Counted from the first letter of the stretch, positions 53,203 through 62,052 are shown. The stretch is 64,000 nucleotides of DNA from Bogoriella caseilytica (GCF_003752405.1 NZ_RKHK01000001.1:868001-932000); one strand, 5' to 3'. Program-made: numbers and translations. The notes: a model not told the origin generated them from the sequence alone.

Positions 53203-53811
53203 ATGAGCGATGTCGCTGGAGATGAGGCACCCCGGCGGGGGCGTCCCCGCAGCGAAGCCTCCCACCGCGCCGTGCTGGTCGCGGCCGCGCGGCTCCTCGA
53301 AGAGGTGCCCTTCGAGGACATCACCGTCGAGGGCATCGCGGCCGCAGCGGGCGTGGGCAAACAGACCATCTACCGCTGGTGGGACAACAAGTCGGCCGTC
53401 ATCCTCGAGGCCTTTCTCTCGGGAGACGTCAAGAGCCAGTTCACCTCGGTGCCCCACACCGGAGATCTGCGCGCAGATCTCTACGACTGGATGGCCGAAG
53501 CCCTCCGGATCGGCTTCACCGAGAGCGCCTTGGCCATGGCCCGTTCACTCCTGTCCGCGCTGCTCCACTCCGGGGACGGCGCCAAGGAAATGCTGGATGA
53601 CTACCGCGTCTGGGACCAGGACGCGCTGACCGAGCGCATCCGCGCCGAGCTGGCAACCGGCTCGGTGCACCCCGACACCGACCCCCGGGCCGCCGCCGCC
53701 GCCCTGATCGACCCGGTGATCCTCCGGATCATCGCCGGCGGCGAGCCGGATCAGGAATGGGGCCGCGCCCTGGTGCGCACCGTGCTCGAGGGCATCGAGC
53801 CCCGCAACTAG
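53203..53811 (+). CDS. TetR-family transcriptional regulator
   Basis: 202 residues. An acidic start, then the TetR helix-turn-helix RGRPRSEASHRAVLVAAARLL and ITVEGIAAAAGVGKQTIYRWW, followed by a C-terminal ligand-binding domain of the TetR_C_16/AcrR-like type (LTERIRAELATGSVHPDTDP). The stop overlaps the stop of the convergent MMPL exporter gene by 4 bp. The only TetR-like operator seen is at the exporter's promoter 2.6 kb away, so it probably controls that gene. Confidence 0.92.
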   Translation: MSDVAGDEAPRRGRPRSEASHRAVLVAAARLLEEVPFEDITVEGIAAAAGVGKQTIYRWWDNKSAVILEAFLSGDVKSQFTSVPHTGDLRADLYDWMAEALRIGFTESALAMARSLLSALLHSGDGAKEMLDDYRVWDQDALTERIRAELATGSVHPDTDPRAAAAALIDPVILRIIAGGEPDQEWGRALVRTVLEGIEPRN

Positions 53812-56354
53812 CCGCGCTCGAGCCTGGCGCCCTCCACATCGACGTCGGGCAGAAGCTTGTCGAGCCACGAGGGCAGCCACCAGGCGGCCGGACCGACCAG
53901 GTGCAGCAAGGCCGGCACGAGCACGAGCCGCACCACGAAGGCGTCCAGCAGGACCCCAAGCGCCAGGGCCAGCCCGATGGAGGACACCATCGGATCGCCG
54001 GCGAAGATGAACCCGCCGAAGACCGAAGCCATGATCAGCGCGGCCGCGGTGACCACCGCCCGGCCGGCGTGCAAGCCCTGGCGCACCGCGAGCCGCGGCG
54101 CGGAGCCGTGGGCATAGGCCTCACGCATGCCGGAGGCGGTGAAGAGCTGGTAGTCCATCGCCAGCCCGAAGAGGATTCCGACCATCACGATGGGCAGGAA
54201 GCTCAGCACGGGGCCGGGTTCGGTCACCCCGAAGAGGCCGCTGAGCCATCCCCACTGGAAAACTGCGACCACGCCACCGAGCGCGGCGGCGAAGGAGAGC
54301 ACGAAGCCCGCGGTGGCGATCAATGGCAACACCAGGGAGCGGAACACCATGGTCATCAGCACCAGCGACAAGCCGATGACCACCACCAGATAGAGCGGGA
54401 AGGCGTCACCCACGAAGTCGGAGATGTCGATGTTCGCCGCCGTCAGGCCGGCGACGGACAGTTCCACCCCGCTGAACTCGGCGCCGGTGAGCATCTCGCC
54501 GCCGCGCAACTCGTGGACGAGCGCCTCCACCGCTTCGCTCGCCGGCCCCTCCTCCGGGACGAGCTGGAAGACGGCGACGTCGAAGTCCTCGTTCAGGCCG
54601 ACCGGCACCGCGGCGGCGACGTCGTCATGCGTCGCGAGCTCGCGCGCCACCTCGATCTGCAGATCGGTGGCCCCACCCTCGTCCAGACCGGGCTCGAGAT
54701 CGGCCACGACGAGCAACGGCCCGTTCATGCCCTGGCCGAAGGCCTCGTCGATCGCGGCGTAGGCCTGGTAGGAGCTGGAGTCCTCCGACTGGGAACTGGC
54801 ATCGGGCAGGCCCAGGCGTAGCGAGAAGGTGGGGATGGCCATCGCGGCGAGCAGCACGACGGCACCCAGGGCCATGCCGGCCGCCTTGAGGTTGCCCATC
54901 GGCGTGGTGATCTTCTCTTCGGCGCGGTGGCCGGCCGCCTGGGCCGATGCGGCCTCGGCGCGCTCGGAACGGCGCAGGATGCGCTCACCGACCAGACTCA
55001 GCAGCGCCGGCGTCATGGTGACCGCCATCAGCACCGCGATCGCCACGCAGATCGCGCCGACGGTGCCCATCAGGCCCAGGAAGGGCAGTCCGGTGAGGTT
55101 GAGCGCCACGAGGGCGATCACCACAGTGGCTCCCGCGAAGACCACCGCATTGCCGGAGGTGCCGTTGGCCAGCGCGATGGACTCGGTCACGCCCATGCCC
55201 GCGCGCAGCTGCTTGCGGTGCCGGTACAGGATGAAGAGCGCGTAGTCGATGCCGACCGCCAGACCGAGCATCAGGCCGAGGATGGGCGTCATCGCCATCA
55301 TCTCGACGGCACCGGAGAAGGCGAGCGCGCCGGTCACGCCGATCCCTACGCCCACCAGGGCGTTCACCAGTGGCAGGCCGGCGCCGATCAGGGTGCCGAG
55401 CATGATGATCAGCACCGCCGCGGCCACCGCCAGGCCGATGACCTCCCCCACAGAGAACAAGTGGAACGCCTCGGCGCTGAGCTCGGACGAGGGCAGGATG
55501 TCCACGCCGTCGATCGAGGCCTCGGCAAAGACATCCCCGACCGTGCCGATCTGTTCCGCGCCCATCGCTTCCAGCGGCTCGGAGAAGCTCACCATCATCA
55601 CGGCCGTGGTGCCGTCCTCGGACACGAGCCGCAACTCCTCCGACAGCTCCAGCATCGCCGCACCGCGATCGAGCTCGGCTTCGGCGCCGGCGAGCTCCTC
55701 GGTGCCCTCGTCGAGTGCAGCGTCGCTCTCCTCGATCTCCGTCCGAGCGCTCTCGAGCTCCTCCCGGCCGGCGTCGAGTTGTTCTTGCTCCGGTGCGAGT
55801 GCCGGTTCGACCAGCTCCAGCGTGCCCGCCTCCTCGGCCGCCTCGCGCTGCGCGTCGATCTCAGCCTGTGCGGCGTCGAGCACCGCCTCCTGCTCCTCGA
55901 GTGCGGCGCGCCCGGCCTGCAGCGCCTCGCGCCCCTCCTCGATCTCGGCCCAGCCCTCGCTGATCTCCGCGCGGGCAGCGTCGAGTTCCTCGGCGGCGTC
56001 GTCCATCTCCTGCTGCGCCACGAAGGGGTCGGAGACGGTGTCGACGTCGTCGAGGTTTTCCGCACGCTCGGCGAGCTCAGCGATCTCCTCGCGCTGTGCG
56101 GCAGTGAAGGTCGAGTCGTCCAGCGTGCGGAACACCACGGTCGTGGTGCCGCCGGAGGCGCCGGGCAGTTCCTCGGCGAGACGGTCCGCCACCGCGGTGG
56201 TGGGCATATCCGGCACGGTGATCTGGTCGCTCAACTGACCGCCGAAGGCCGCGAAGGAGCCCACGGCGATGACCAGCAGGGCCAGCCAGGCGGTGATGAC
56301 GGTCTTGGCGCGCCGGGCGGCCAGCAGACCGAGGCGATGGAGGAGAGAGGCCAC
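53808..56354 (-). CDS. MMPL/RND-family transporter with long coiled-coil loop
   Basis: 848 residues from a GTG at 56354 (GGAG at 5-nt spacing). Two MMPL halves with ~11-12 spans; family marks GIGVTGALAFSGAVEMMAMT and LMLGLAVGIDYALFILYRHRKQL (listed in parts), and in the second half VGILFGLAMDYQLFTASGMREAY. The first extracytoplasmic loop contains a ~150-residue Glu/Ala-rich coiled coil (AAEELDAARAEISEG, LEEQEAVLDAAQAEIDAQRE, DAALDEGTEELAGAEAELD), like YhgE/Pip-type proteins. Probably exports lipids or hydrophobic compounds. A TetR-type operator overlaps its promoter. Confidence 0.92.
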   Translation of the reverse strand: MASLLHRLGLLAARRAKTVITAWLALLVIAVGSFAAFGGQLSDQITVPDMPTTAVADRLAEELPGASGGTTTVVFRTLDDSTFTAAQREEIAELAERAENLDDVDTVSDPFVAQQEMDDAAEELDAARAEISEGWAEIEEGREALQAGRAALEEQEAVLDAAQAEIDAQREAAEEAGTLELVEPALAPEQEQLDAGREELESARTEIEESDAALDEGTEELAGAEAELDRGAAMLELSEELRLVSEDGTTAVMMVSFSEPLEAMGAEQIGTVGDVFAEASIDGVDILPSSELSAEAFHLFSVGEVIGLAVAAAVLIIMLGTLIGAGLPLVNALVGVGIGVTGALAFSGAVEMMAMTPILGLMLGLAVGIDYALFILYRHRKQLRAGMGVTESIALANGTSGNAVVFAGATVVIALVALNLTGLPFLGLMGTVGAICVAIAVLMAVTMTPALLSLVGERILRRSERAEAASAQAAGHRAEEKITTPMGNLKAAGMALGAVVLLAAMAIPTFSLRLGLPDASSQSEDSSSYQAYAAIDEAFGQGMNGPLLVVADLEPGLDEGGATDLQIEVARELATHDDVAAAVPVGLNEDFDVAVFQLVPEEGPASEAVEALVHELRGGEMLTGAEFSGVELSVAGLTAANIDISDFVGDAFPLYLVVVIGLSLVLMTMVFRSLVLPLIATAGFVLSFAAALGGVVAVFQWGWLSGLFGVTEPGPVLSFLPIVMVGILFGLAMDYQLFTASGMREAYAHGSAPRLAVRQGLHAGRAVVTAAALIMASVFGGFIFAGDPMVSSIGLALALGVLLDAFVVRLVLVPALLHLVGPAAWWLPSWLDKLLPDVDVEGARLERG

Positions 56355-56391
56355 GGGAACTCCAGTATCGAGGGAGAGGATGCGTTCTTAT

Positions 56392-56414
56392 ATTCGAAAC
56401 GGTCCGTCTCGTAT
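56392..56414. promoter_or_regulatory. TetR-type operator overlapping the MMPL promoter
   Basis: ATTCGAAACGG (56392-56402), T, CCGTCTCGTAT (56404-56414): an interrupted palindrome with 9 of 11 arm positions matching. On the minus strand a TATAAG -10 box follows directly (around 56386-56391), so a bound repressor would sit between -35 and -10. About 40 bp before the MMPL start codon. Confidence 0.6.
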
Positions 56415-56573
56415 TGGTGTTCCACGGTGAGGTGTGACCTCAGACACTCAGACCTTCGGGCGGGGCCGGGCGTGGAGCACCCGGGTGGTCCAGTCCGGGA
56501 GGTGCCGGGCCCGATGGCACGGCCCAGGTGGTGCCGGGCGGCGCCTGGCTGCAGCGATGCCCGGACACACAAC

Positions 56574-56603
56574 AGCGCCCCCGCGATGTCTCGCGGGGGC
56601 GCT
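56574..56603. terminator. Strong terminator after the CsbD gene
   Basis: Perfect 13-bp stem AGCGCCCCCGCGA (56574-56586) / TCGCGGGGGCGCT (56591-56603) with loop TGTC, 24 bp beyond the CsbD stop. The 272-bp gap 56355-56626 otherwise holds the MMPL promoter and nothing else recognisable. Confidence 0.8.
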
Positions 56604-56626
56604 GACGATCGTGCGAAAAGCTCAGC

Positions 56627-56797
56627 TCACTTGAAGACGTCCTTGACCTTCTCGCCGGCCTGCTTCAGTGCACCCTCGGACTGGTCGGCCTTGCCCTCGG
56701 CCTGCATCTGCTCATTGCCGATGGCGTCGCCGACGCCTTCCTTGAGCTTGCCCTTGTTCTCCTGCGCGCTGTTGCGCGCCTTGTCGTCGGTCCCCAT
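56627..56797 (-). CDS. CsbD-family general stress protein
   Basis: 56 residues from the ATG at 56797, with a near-perfect AGGAGGTCGTT Shine-Dalgarno before it. A charged helical protein rich in Lys, Glu, Gln and Gly (KGKLKEGVGDAIGN, EGKADQSEGALKQAGEKVKD), matching the CsbD/YjbJ family, which is induced in stress and stationary phase in many bacteria but has no known biochemical role. The strong ribosome-binding site and terminator suggest high expression from a monocistronic unit. Confidence 0.92.
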   Translation of the reverse strand: MGTDDKARNSAQENKGKLKEGVGDAIGNEQMQAEGKADQSEGALKQAGEKVKDVFK

Positions 56798-57040
56798 AAC
56801 GACCTCCTCTTGGTCGGGATCACGTACCTCACGACCGTAGACACTCGACCCCCACCTCGCATCCGCTGGCAGCGCCCGGGCCGCGCGCCCCGGGCCAGCC
56901 GCTGCGATGCTGGCTCTGGGCCGGCGGTCACGGCGCCAGCTGGGGGCGGTGTCGGTTGTCGCGAGGTCAACGCGTCCGCCATCTGGGACGAGCGGCCTGT
57001 CCTGCCAGCGCTGACGCGGGCGATGGCGTTCACTGGTCTC

Positions 57041-57793
57041 ATGCGCAAGCCGTTCCTGCTCCTGGCCTCCCGTGCCGAGGACCACGTCGCAGATGAGGAG
57101 TACTCCTCACTGCTGCGGCTGGGTGACCTCGCGGAGAGCGAGCTGGTGCGCATGCGGATGGAGGCCGGTCCGCTCCCCGCGCTCGACCTCGACGACTACG
57201 CCGGCGTCATCCTCGGCGGCAGCCCCTTCACCGTCTCGGTGCCGTGGGAGGACAAGACCGCGCTGCAGCGCCGGGTCGAGCTGGAGCTGAGCGGGATCCT
57301 GCGCGAGATCCGCGCGAAGGACCTCCCTTTCCTCGGGCTCTGCTACGGCGTGGGCGCGCTCACCCGTAGCGCCGGCGGCGTCGTCGACAGTGTGTATGGC
57401 GAGGAGCCCGGCGCCGTGCAGGTCGAGCTCACCGAGGCTGGTCAGCACGATCCACTGCTGCGAGAGGTCGCGCCCCGCTTCACCGCCTTCGTGGGGCACA
57501 AGGAGGCCTGCTCCGTGCTGCCGCCAGGCGCGGAACTGCTCGCCACCTCCACCGATTGCCCGGTGCAGATGTACCGGCTGGGCGCGCACATCTACGTCAC
57601 GCAGTTCCACCCCGAGCTGGATCGCGCCTCGATCATCACCCGGTTGCAGGCGTACCGCGGCCAGGGCTACTTCCGTGAGGAAGAGCTCGACCGGATCATC
57701 GCGGCTGTGGCCACCGCCGACGTCGAGTCCTCACACGCCGTGCTGCACGCTTTTGTGCAGCGCTACCGCGAACGCCCCGCCGCTGCCGCCTGA
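57041..57793 (+). CDS. Class I glutamine amidotransferase (GATase domain protein)
   Basis: 250 residues from the ATG at 57041 (MRKPFLLLASRAEDHVADEE), which matches the usual N-terminus of this group; an ATG at 57023 and a longer frame upstream are less likely. Catalytic triad in view: Cys in LPFLGLCYGVGALTRSAGG, His and Glu in VTQFHPELDRAS. Related to the GuaA-type stand-alone GATase-like proteins (often mis-annotated as GMP synthase subunits) whose amide acceptor is unknown. No synthetase domain accompanies it. Confidence 0.85.
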   Translation: MRKPFLLLASRAEDHVADEEYSSLLRLGDLAESELVRMRMEAGPLPALDLDDYAGVILGGSPFTVSVPWEDKTALQRRVELELSGILREIRAKDLPFLGLCYGVGALTRSAGGVVDSVYGEEPGAVQVELTEAGQHDPLLREVAPRFTAFVGHKEACSVLPPGAELLATSTDCPVQMYRLGAHIYVTQFHPELDRASIITRLQAYRGQGYFREEELDRIIAAVATADVESSHAVLHAFVQRYRERPAAAA

Positions 57794-57860
57794 GCTGCGC
57801 CCCGGCTCGCCTCTGCCCCGGGGCATCCGGACCCCCGGCTCTCCCTGCCCCCGGGGCCCA

Positions 57861-57963
57861 GGGCCCCGGGCCCCGGGCCCCGGGCCCCGGGCCGATTGTG
57901 GTCAATTCGAGCCGCTATCCGGGCCTCTCGCGCCACCAGAGCGGCACCAACTGACCACAATCG
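57861..57963. repeat. Palindromic intergenic element B (class I) with 7-bp tandem repeat
   Basis: Outer perfect 12-bp arms CGATTGTGGTCA (57893-57904) / TGACCACAATCG (57952-57963), and inner GCCGCT (57911-57916) / AGCGGC (57940-57945). A GGGCCCC heptamer array, 4.7 units (57861-57893), runs straight into the left arm. The rightmost 26 bp are identical to those of element C. It fills part of the 314-bp gap between the amidotransferase and DUF559-like genes; the remainder (57964-58107) shows nothing I recognise. Confidence 0.78.
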
Positions 57964-58107
57964 CTGCGGGGTGCGGGCCGCCGACGCTGCGGGGTTTGGT
58001 GGCCGAGTCTGCGGGGTGTTCGCAGAAGTAGCAGCAAACACCAGCTTGTCCCCAGACTGTGGAAAAACTCTGCCCGATCGCCTGGCGAACTGCGACGATC
58101 CGGCGTC

Positions 58108-59040
58108 ATGAGAACGCCACAGCCGCTACCTTCCGCCCTCGCCGGGAAGACCCTGACGCCGCGGGCATTGCACGAAGCCGGCGTCCACCGAAGCCGTCTG
58201 CGCCGACGTGACATCACCCCGCTGGCTCGAGGGATCAACCTCCAGCGCGAACTCGTGCCGGCCGAGACGACCGAGCGATTCCGTCAGCGCGCTGTGGTCC
58301 TCGCCCGCGCACGAGAAGGCTGCTGGATCTCCCACACCACTGCCGCTGTCCTGCGTGGATGGTGGCTACCCACGGCTCTCCACGACGTTGAGACCGTGCA
58401 CCTCACGCTGCCCAAGCTGAGGGGCACCCGCACCCGCCTCGACCGTGTGCAATGCCATCGCGCAACGAAGGCTCCGCGCCGACTGGAGCGCTACGACGGC
58501 GCCAGGATCAGCACGCCCGAACTGACCTGGCTGGAGCTCGCGAGTTCACTGGAGTACACCGAGCTCATCGCTCTCGGTGACAATCTGGTCCGGCATCCGT
58601 ACCCCCAGTACGAGTCGAGATCCCATCCCTGGACGGGCATCGAACGCCTTCGCGCTGTGGTGAGCGAAGCCGCAGGAATGCACGGTGTGAAGAAGGCTCG
58701 TGCGGCGCTACCGCTGGTGCGGGTCGGCGTCGATTCCCCACAGGAGACGGCGTTGCGGCTCGCGGTCCTCGACGCCGGCCTGCCCGAGCCGGAGCTGCAG
58801 GTGCCCGCGACCGAAGGCGATCCCTGGTCACCGCGGGCCGATCTGGGCTACCGCCGGCACCGAGTGGCGATGCAGTACGACGGCGCGACACACTTTGCTG
58901 CCGAACAGGCTCGCAAGGACCAGGCGCGCAACAACGCCTTCATCGCCGCAGGCTGGACGCTGCTGCTTTTCAATCGCGACGACGCACGTCAGGGCTTCAC
59001 GCGAGCGGTGGCCCAGATCCGCGCCGTGCTCGCCCGCTAG
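58108..59040 (+). CDS. AbiEi-like N-terminal plus DUF559/Vsr-like nuclease-fold protein
   Basis: 310 residues. Residues ~10-160 look like an AbiEi-type domain: a winged-helix-like start (LTPRALHEAGVHRSRLRRRD) and CWISHTTAAVLRGWWLP. The C-terminal ~110 residues fit the DUF559/Vsr PD-(D/E)xK nuclease fold: DSPQETALRLAVLDAGLPEPE, PRADLGYRRHRVAMQYDG, then RNNAFIAAGWTLLLFNRDD. In this fold the second acidic residue is usually Glu in an IEYDG-like strand; here it is Gln (MQYDG), so catalysis is uncertain. Such proteins are common, multi-copy and unassigned in actinobacteria. The gene stands alone, bracketed by repeat elements B and C in the same orientation. Confidence 0.68.
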   Translation: MRTPQPLPSALAGKTLTPRALHEAGVHRSRLRRRDITPLARGINLQRELVPAETTERFRQRAVVLARAREGCWISHTTAAVLRGWWLPTALHDVETVHLTLPKLRGTRTRLDRVQCHRATKAPRRLERYDGARISTPELTWLELASSLEYTELIALGDNLVRHPYPQYESRSHPWTGIERLRAVVSEAAGMHGVKKARAALPLVRVGVDSPQETALRLAVLDAGLPEPELQVPATEGDPWSPRADLGYRRHRVAMQYDGATHFAAEQARKDQARNNAFIAAGWTLLLFNRDDARQGFTRAVAQIRAVLAR

Positions 59041-59044
59041 CCCC

Positions 59045-59114
59045 GGCACCCGGCACCCGGCACCCGGCACCCGGCACCCGGCACCCGGCACCCGGCACCC
59101 GGCACCCGGCACCC
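59045..59114. repeat. Perfect 10 x 7-bp tandem repeat
   Basis: Ten exact copies of GGCACCC, beginning 4 bp after the DUF559-like stop codon and ending 1 bp before the left arm of element C. Exact identity between units suggests recent slippage or selection; copy number is likely to vary between strains. Noncoding. Confidence 0.95.
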
Positions 59115-59115
59115 G

Positions 59116-59186
59116 CGATTGTGGTCAGTTGGTGCCGGTTTCCATGCCTCGTGCGGCCCCAGAGCGGCACCAACTGACCACAATCG
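59116..59186. repeat. Palindromic intergenic element C (class I), 22-bp perfect hairpin
   Basis: Perfect 22-bp inverted repeat, 59116-59137 with 59165-59186, spacer 27 bp. The outer 12 bp are CGATTGTGGTCA as in element B, then GTTGGTGCCG. The rightmost 26 bp (59161-59186) are identical to 57938-57963 of element B. Same orientation as B, one on each side of the DUF559-like gene, and adjoining the heptamer array. Confidence 0.85.
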
Positions 59187-59220
59187 TCAGAGGGGGAGGG
59201 CGGGGTGGAGAGGGGGCAGC

Positions 59221-59286
59221 GCCCGGCAGGTGTGCCGGGCATGACTCGGGCCCCTGGTCCCGGAGTGTTCCGGAGCCAGGGGCCCG
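59221..59286. terminator. Double hairpin terminator downstream of clpC
   Basis: CGGGCCCCTGG (59247-59257) / CCAGGGGCCCG (59276-59286) is a perfect 11-bp stem 40 bp past the clpC stop. A second perfect 8-bp stem GCCCGGCA (59221-59228) / TGCCGGGC (59233-59240) follows in the direction of clpC transcription. Likely terminator for clpC and also for transcripts from the left. Confidence 0.75.
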
Positions 59287-59326
59287 ATATCGCGACCGTG
59301 TGGCTATTCAGCCTGGCGAGCAGACC

Positions 59327-61906
59327 TCAGTTACCGGGCTGCAGCTGGCCGCCGCCGCCGGCGCCACCAGATGGCGGGGCGGTCGGCAGGTCACGCTGCT
59401 CCACCGTGGTACCGGACGCGCCGACAGCCACCGGTTCCGGCTTCTCGATCTCGCCTGCTTCCTCACCGGCGAAGGTGAAGTTGCCCAACAGGCCCTCCCC
59501 CTCGGCGTCGACCACGATCTTCTGCCCGGCCTTGAGCTCCCCGAAGAGAATTTTCTCCGAGAGCACGTCCTCGATCTCGCGCTGGATGGCGCGCTTGAGC
59601 GGACGGGCTCCGAGCACCGGGTCGTAGCCGCGCTCGGCGAGCAGCTCCTTCGCGGCCGAGGTCAGCTCGATCAGCATGTCCTGGTCGCGCAGGCGGCGGT
59701 CCAGCTTCGCGATCTCCAGATCCACGATCCGGATGATCTCGTTCTGCGTGAGCTGGGGGAAGACGATGACGTCGTCCACACGGTTGAGGAACTCGGGCCG
59801 GAAGTGCTGCTTGAGCTCCTCGTTGACCTTGGTCTTCATCCGGTCGTAGGAGTTCGACAGCTCGCCCTGCGCCTGGAACCCGGTGAGCAGTCCCTTGGCG
59901 ATGTCCCGGGTGCCGAGGTTCGTGGTCATGATGATCACGGTGTTCTTGAAGTCGACGATCCGGCCCTGAGAGTCGGTCAGCCGGCCATCCTCCAGCACCT
60001 GGAGCAGGGAGTTGAAGATGTCGGCGTGCGCCTTCTCCACCTCGTCGAAGAGCACCACCGAGAACGGACGACGGCGCACCTTCTCGGTGAGCTGCCCGCC
60101 CTCTTCGTAGCCGACGTATCCGGGGGGAGAACCGAAGAGCCGAGAGACGGTGTGCTTCTCGGAGAACTCCGACATGTCGAGCTGGATGAGGGCGTCGTCG
60201 TCACCGAAGAGGAACTCGGCGAGCGCCTTGGCCAGCTCGGTCTTTCCCACTCCGGTCGGGCCGGCGAAGATGAAGGAGCCGCCGGGGCGCTTGGGGTCTT
60301 TCAGGCCGGCCCGTGTGCGCCGGATGGCCTGCGAGAGCGCCTTGATGGCCGTGTCCTGCCCGATGACGCGCTTGTGCAGCTCGTCTTCCATGTGCAGCAG
60401 TCGCGAGGACTCCTCCTCGGTGAGCTTGAAGACCGGGATGCCCGTCGACATCGCCAGCACCTCGGCGATGAGCTCCTCGTCCACCTCGGAGACGGCGTCC
60501 AGGTCGCCGGCCTTCCAGGCCTTCTCCCGTTCGACACGGCGTTCGGTCAGCTGCTTCTCGTCGTCCCGCAGGCTCGCGGCGCGCTCGAAGTCCTGATCGT
60601 CGATCGCCGATTCCTTGTTCCGACGAGCCTCGGCGATCTTCTCGTCGAGCTCCTTCAGCTCCGGGGGCGCCGTCATGCGGCGGATGCGCAGGCGCGCGCC
60701 CGCCTCGTCGATGAGGTCGATCGCCTTGTCCGGCAGGAAGCGGTCGGAGACGTAGCGATCCGCCAGGTTGGCCGCGGCCACCAGCGCCTCATCGGTGATG
60801 GAGACACGGTGGTGGGCCTCGTAGCGGTCGCGCAGGCCCTTGAGGATCTCGATGGTGTGCGGCAGCGAGGGCTCAGCCACCTGAATGGGCTGGAAGCGGC
60901 GCTCAAGAGCGGCGTCCTTCTCGATGTGCTTGCGGTACTCCTCAAGCGTGGTCGCACCGATGGTCTGCAGCTCACCGCGGGCCAGCATGGGCTTGAGGAT
61001 GGACGCGGCGTCGATGGCGCCCTCGGCGGCACCGGCACCCACGAGCGTGTGGATCTCATCGATGAACAGGATGATGTCGCCGCGCGTGCGGATCTCCTTG
61101 AGCACCTTCTTGAGCCGCTCTTCGAAGTCACCGCGGTAGCGCGAACCGGCCACCAGCGAGCCGAGGTCGAGGGTGTAGAGCTGCTTGTCCTTCAGGAGCT
61201 CCGGCACATCGCCTCGCACGATGTCCTGGGCGAGGCCTTCCACGACGGCGGTCTTACCCACACCGGGCTCACCGATGAGCACCGGGTTGTTCTTGGTGCG
61301 CCGGGAGAGCACCTGCATGACCCGCTCGACCTCCATGGTGCGGCCGATGACGGGGTCGAGCTTGGATTCGCGGGCTGCCTGGGTGAGGTTGCGGCCGAAC
61401 TGGTCCAGCACTGCCGAGCCGGCGGGCTGCCCCTCGGCCGGACCGCCGGCGGTGGCCGGCTCCTTGCCCTGATAGCCGGAGAGCAGCTGCATGACCTGCT
61501 GGCGCACGCGGTTGAGGTCGGCCCCGAGCTTGGTCAGCACCTGGGCGGCGACGCCTTCACCCTCACGGATGAGGCCGAGCAGGATGTGCTCGGTGCCGAT
61601 GTAGTTGTGGCCGAGCTGCAGCGCCTCGCGCAGGGAGAGCTCGAGCACCTTCTTCGCGCGCGGGGTGAAGGGGATGTGCCCGGAGGGGGACTGCTGGCCC
61701 TCGCCGATGATCTCGGTGACCTGGACCCGCACGGCCTCGAGCGAGATGTCGAGGGCCTCCAAGGACTTGGCGGCGACCCCCTCGCCTTCGTGGATCAGAC
61801 CGAGGAGGATGTGTTCGGTGCCGATGTAGTTGTGGTTGAGCATCCGCGCCTCTTCTTGGGCGAGGACAACTACGCGTCGGGCACGATCGGTAAAACGTTC
61901 GAACAT
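59327..61906 (-). CDS. clpC: ATP-dependent Clp protease ATPase subunit ClpC
   Basis: 859 residues from the ATG at 61906 ([20 protein letters not shown]), with GGAG 6 nt upstream; a GTG 6 bp further upstream is less likely. Two Clp_N repeats ([15 protein letters not shown] and [15 protein letters not shown]), AAA-1 with Walker A GEPGVGKT, a UVR-type middle segment ([17 protein letters not shown]) and AAA-2 with GPTGVGKT, ending in a Gly/Gln-rich tail. The UVR motif marks ClpC rather than ClpA or ClpB. Unfolds substrates for ClpP. Essential in many actinobacteria. Confidence 0.97.
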   Translation of the reverse strand: MFERFTDRARRVVVLAQEEARMLNHNYIGTEHILLGLIHEGEGVAAKSLEALDISLEAVRVQVTEIIGEGQQSPSGHIPFTPRAKKVLELSLREALQLGHNYIGTEHILLGLIREGEGVAAQVLTKLGADLNRVRQQVMQLLSGYQGKEPATAGGPAEGQPAGSAVLDQFGRNLTQAARESKLDPVIGRTMEVERVMQVLSRRTKNNPVLIGEPGVGKTAVVEGLAQDIVRGDVPELLKDKQLYTLDLGSLVAGSRYRGDFEERLKKVLKEIRTRGDIILFIDEIHTLVGAGAAEGAIDAASILKPMLARGELQTIGATTLEEYRKHIEKDAALERRFQPIQVAEPSLPHTIEILKGLRDRYEAHHRVSITDEALVAAANLADRYVSDRFLPDKAIDLIDEAGARLRIRRMTAPPELKELDEKIAEARRNKESAIDDQDFERAASLRDDEKQLTERRVEREKAWKAGDLDAVSEVDEELIAEVLAMSTGIPVFKLTEEESSRLLHMEDELHKRVIGQDTAIKALSQAIRRTRAGLKDPKRPGGSFIFAGPTGVGKTELAKALAEFLFGDDDALIQLDMSEFSEKHTVSRLFGSPPGYVGYEEGGQLTEKVRRRPFSVVLFDEVEKAHADIFNSLLQVLEDGRLTDSQGRIVDFKNTVIIMTTNLGTRDIAKGLLTGFQAQGELSNSYDRMKTKVNEELKQHFRPEFLNRVDDVIVFPQLTQNEIIRIVDLEIAKLDRRLRDQDMLIELTSAAKELLAERGYDPVLGARPLKRAIQREIEDVLSEKILFGELKAGQKIVVDAEGEGLLGNFTFAGEEAGEIEKPEPVAVGASGTTVEQRDLPTAPPSGGAGGGGQLQPGN

Positions 61907-62052
61907 GTGCACTCCTCACTGGCTCCGCCACGGCCTGGTCACCCCGGCAGCGACCGGTCTGGGCGGTTCGTCCAGGCTAACGGCGCGAGGGGGCCATATC
62001 TGCCCGTGTTCGCTTCAGGCGTGATCGCCTGGGCGGCGGCGCAGTGCCGCCG

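Noticed and set aside
54927-56840. 637-codon plus-strand frame opposite the MMPL gene
   Set aside because: Antisense to an exporter with good motifs and a regulated promoter; no domain of its own.
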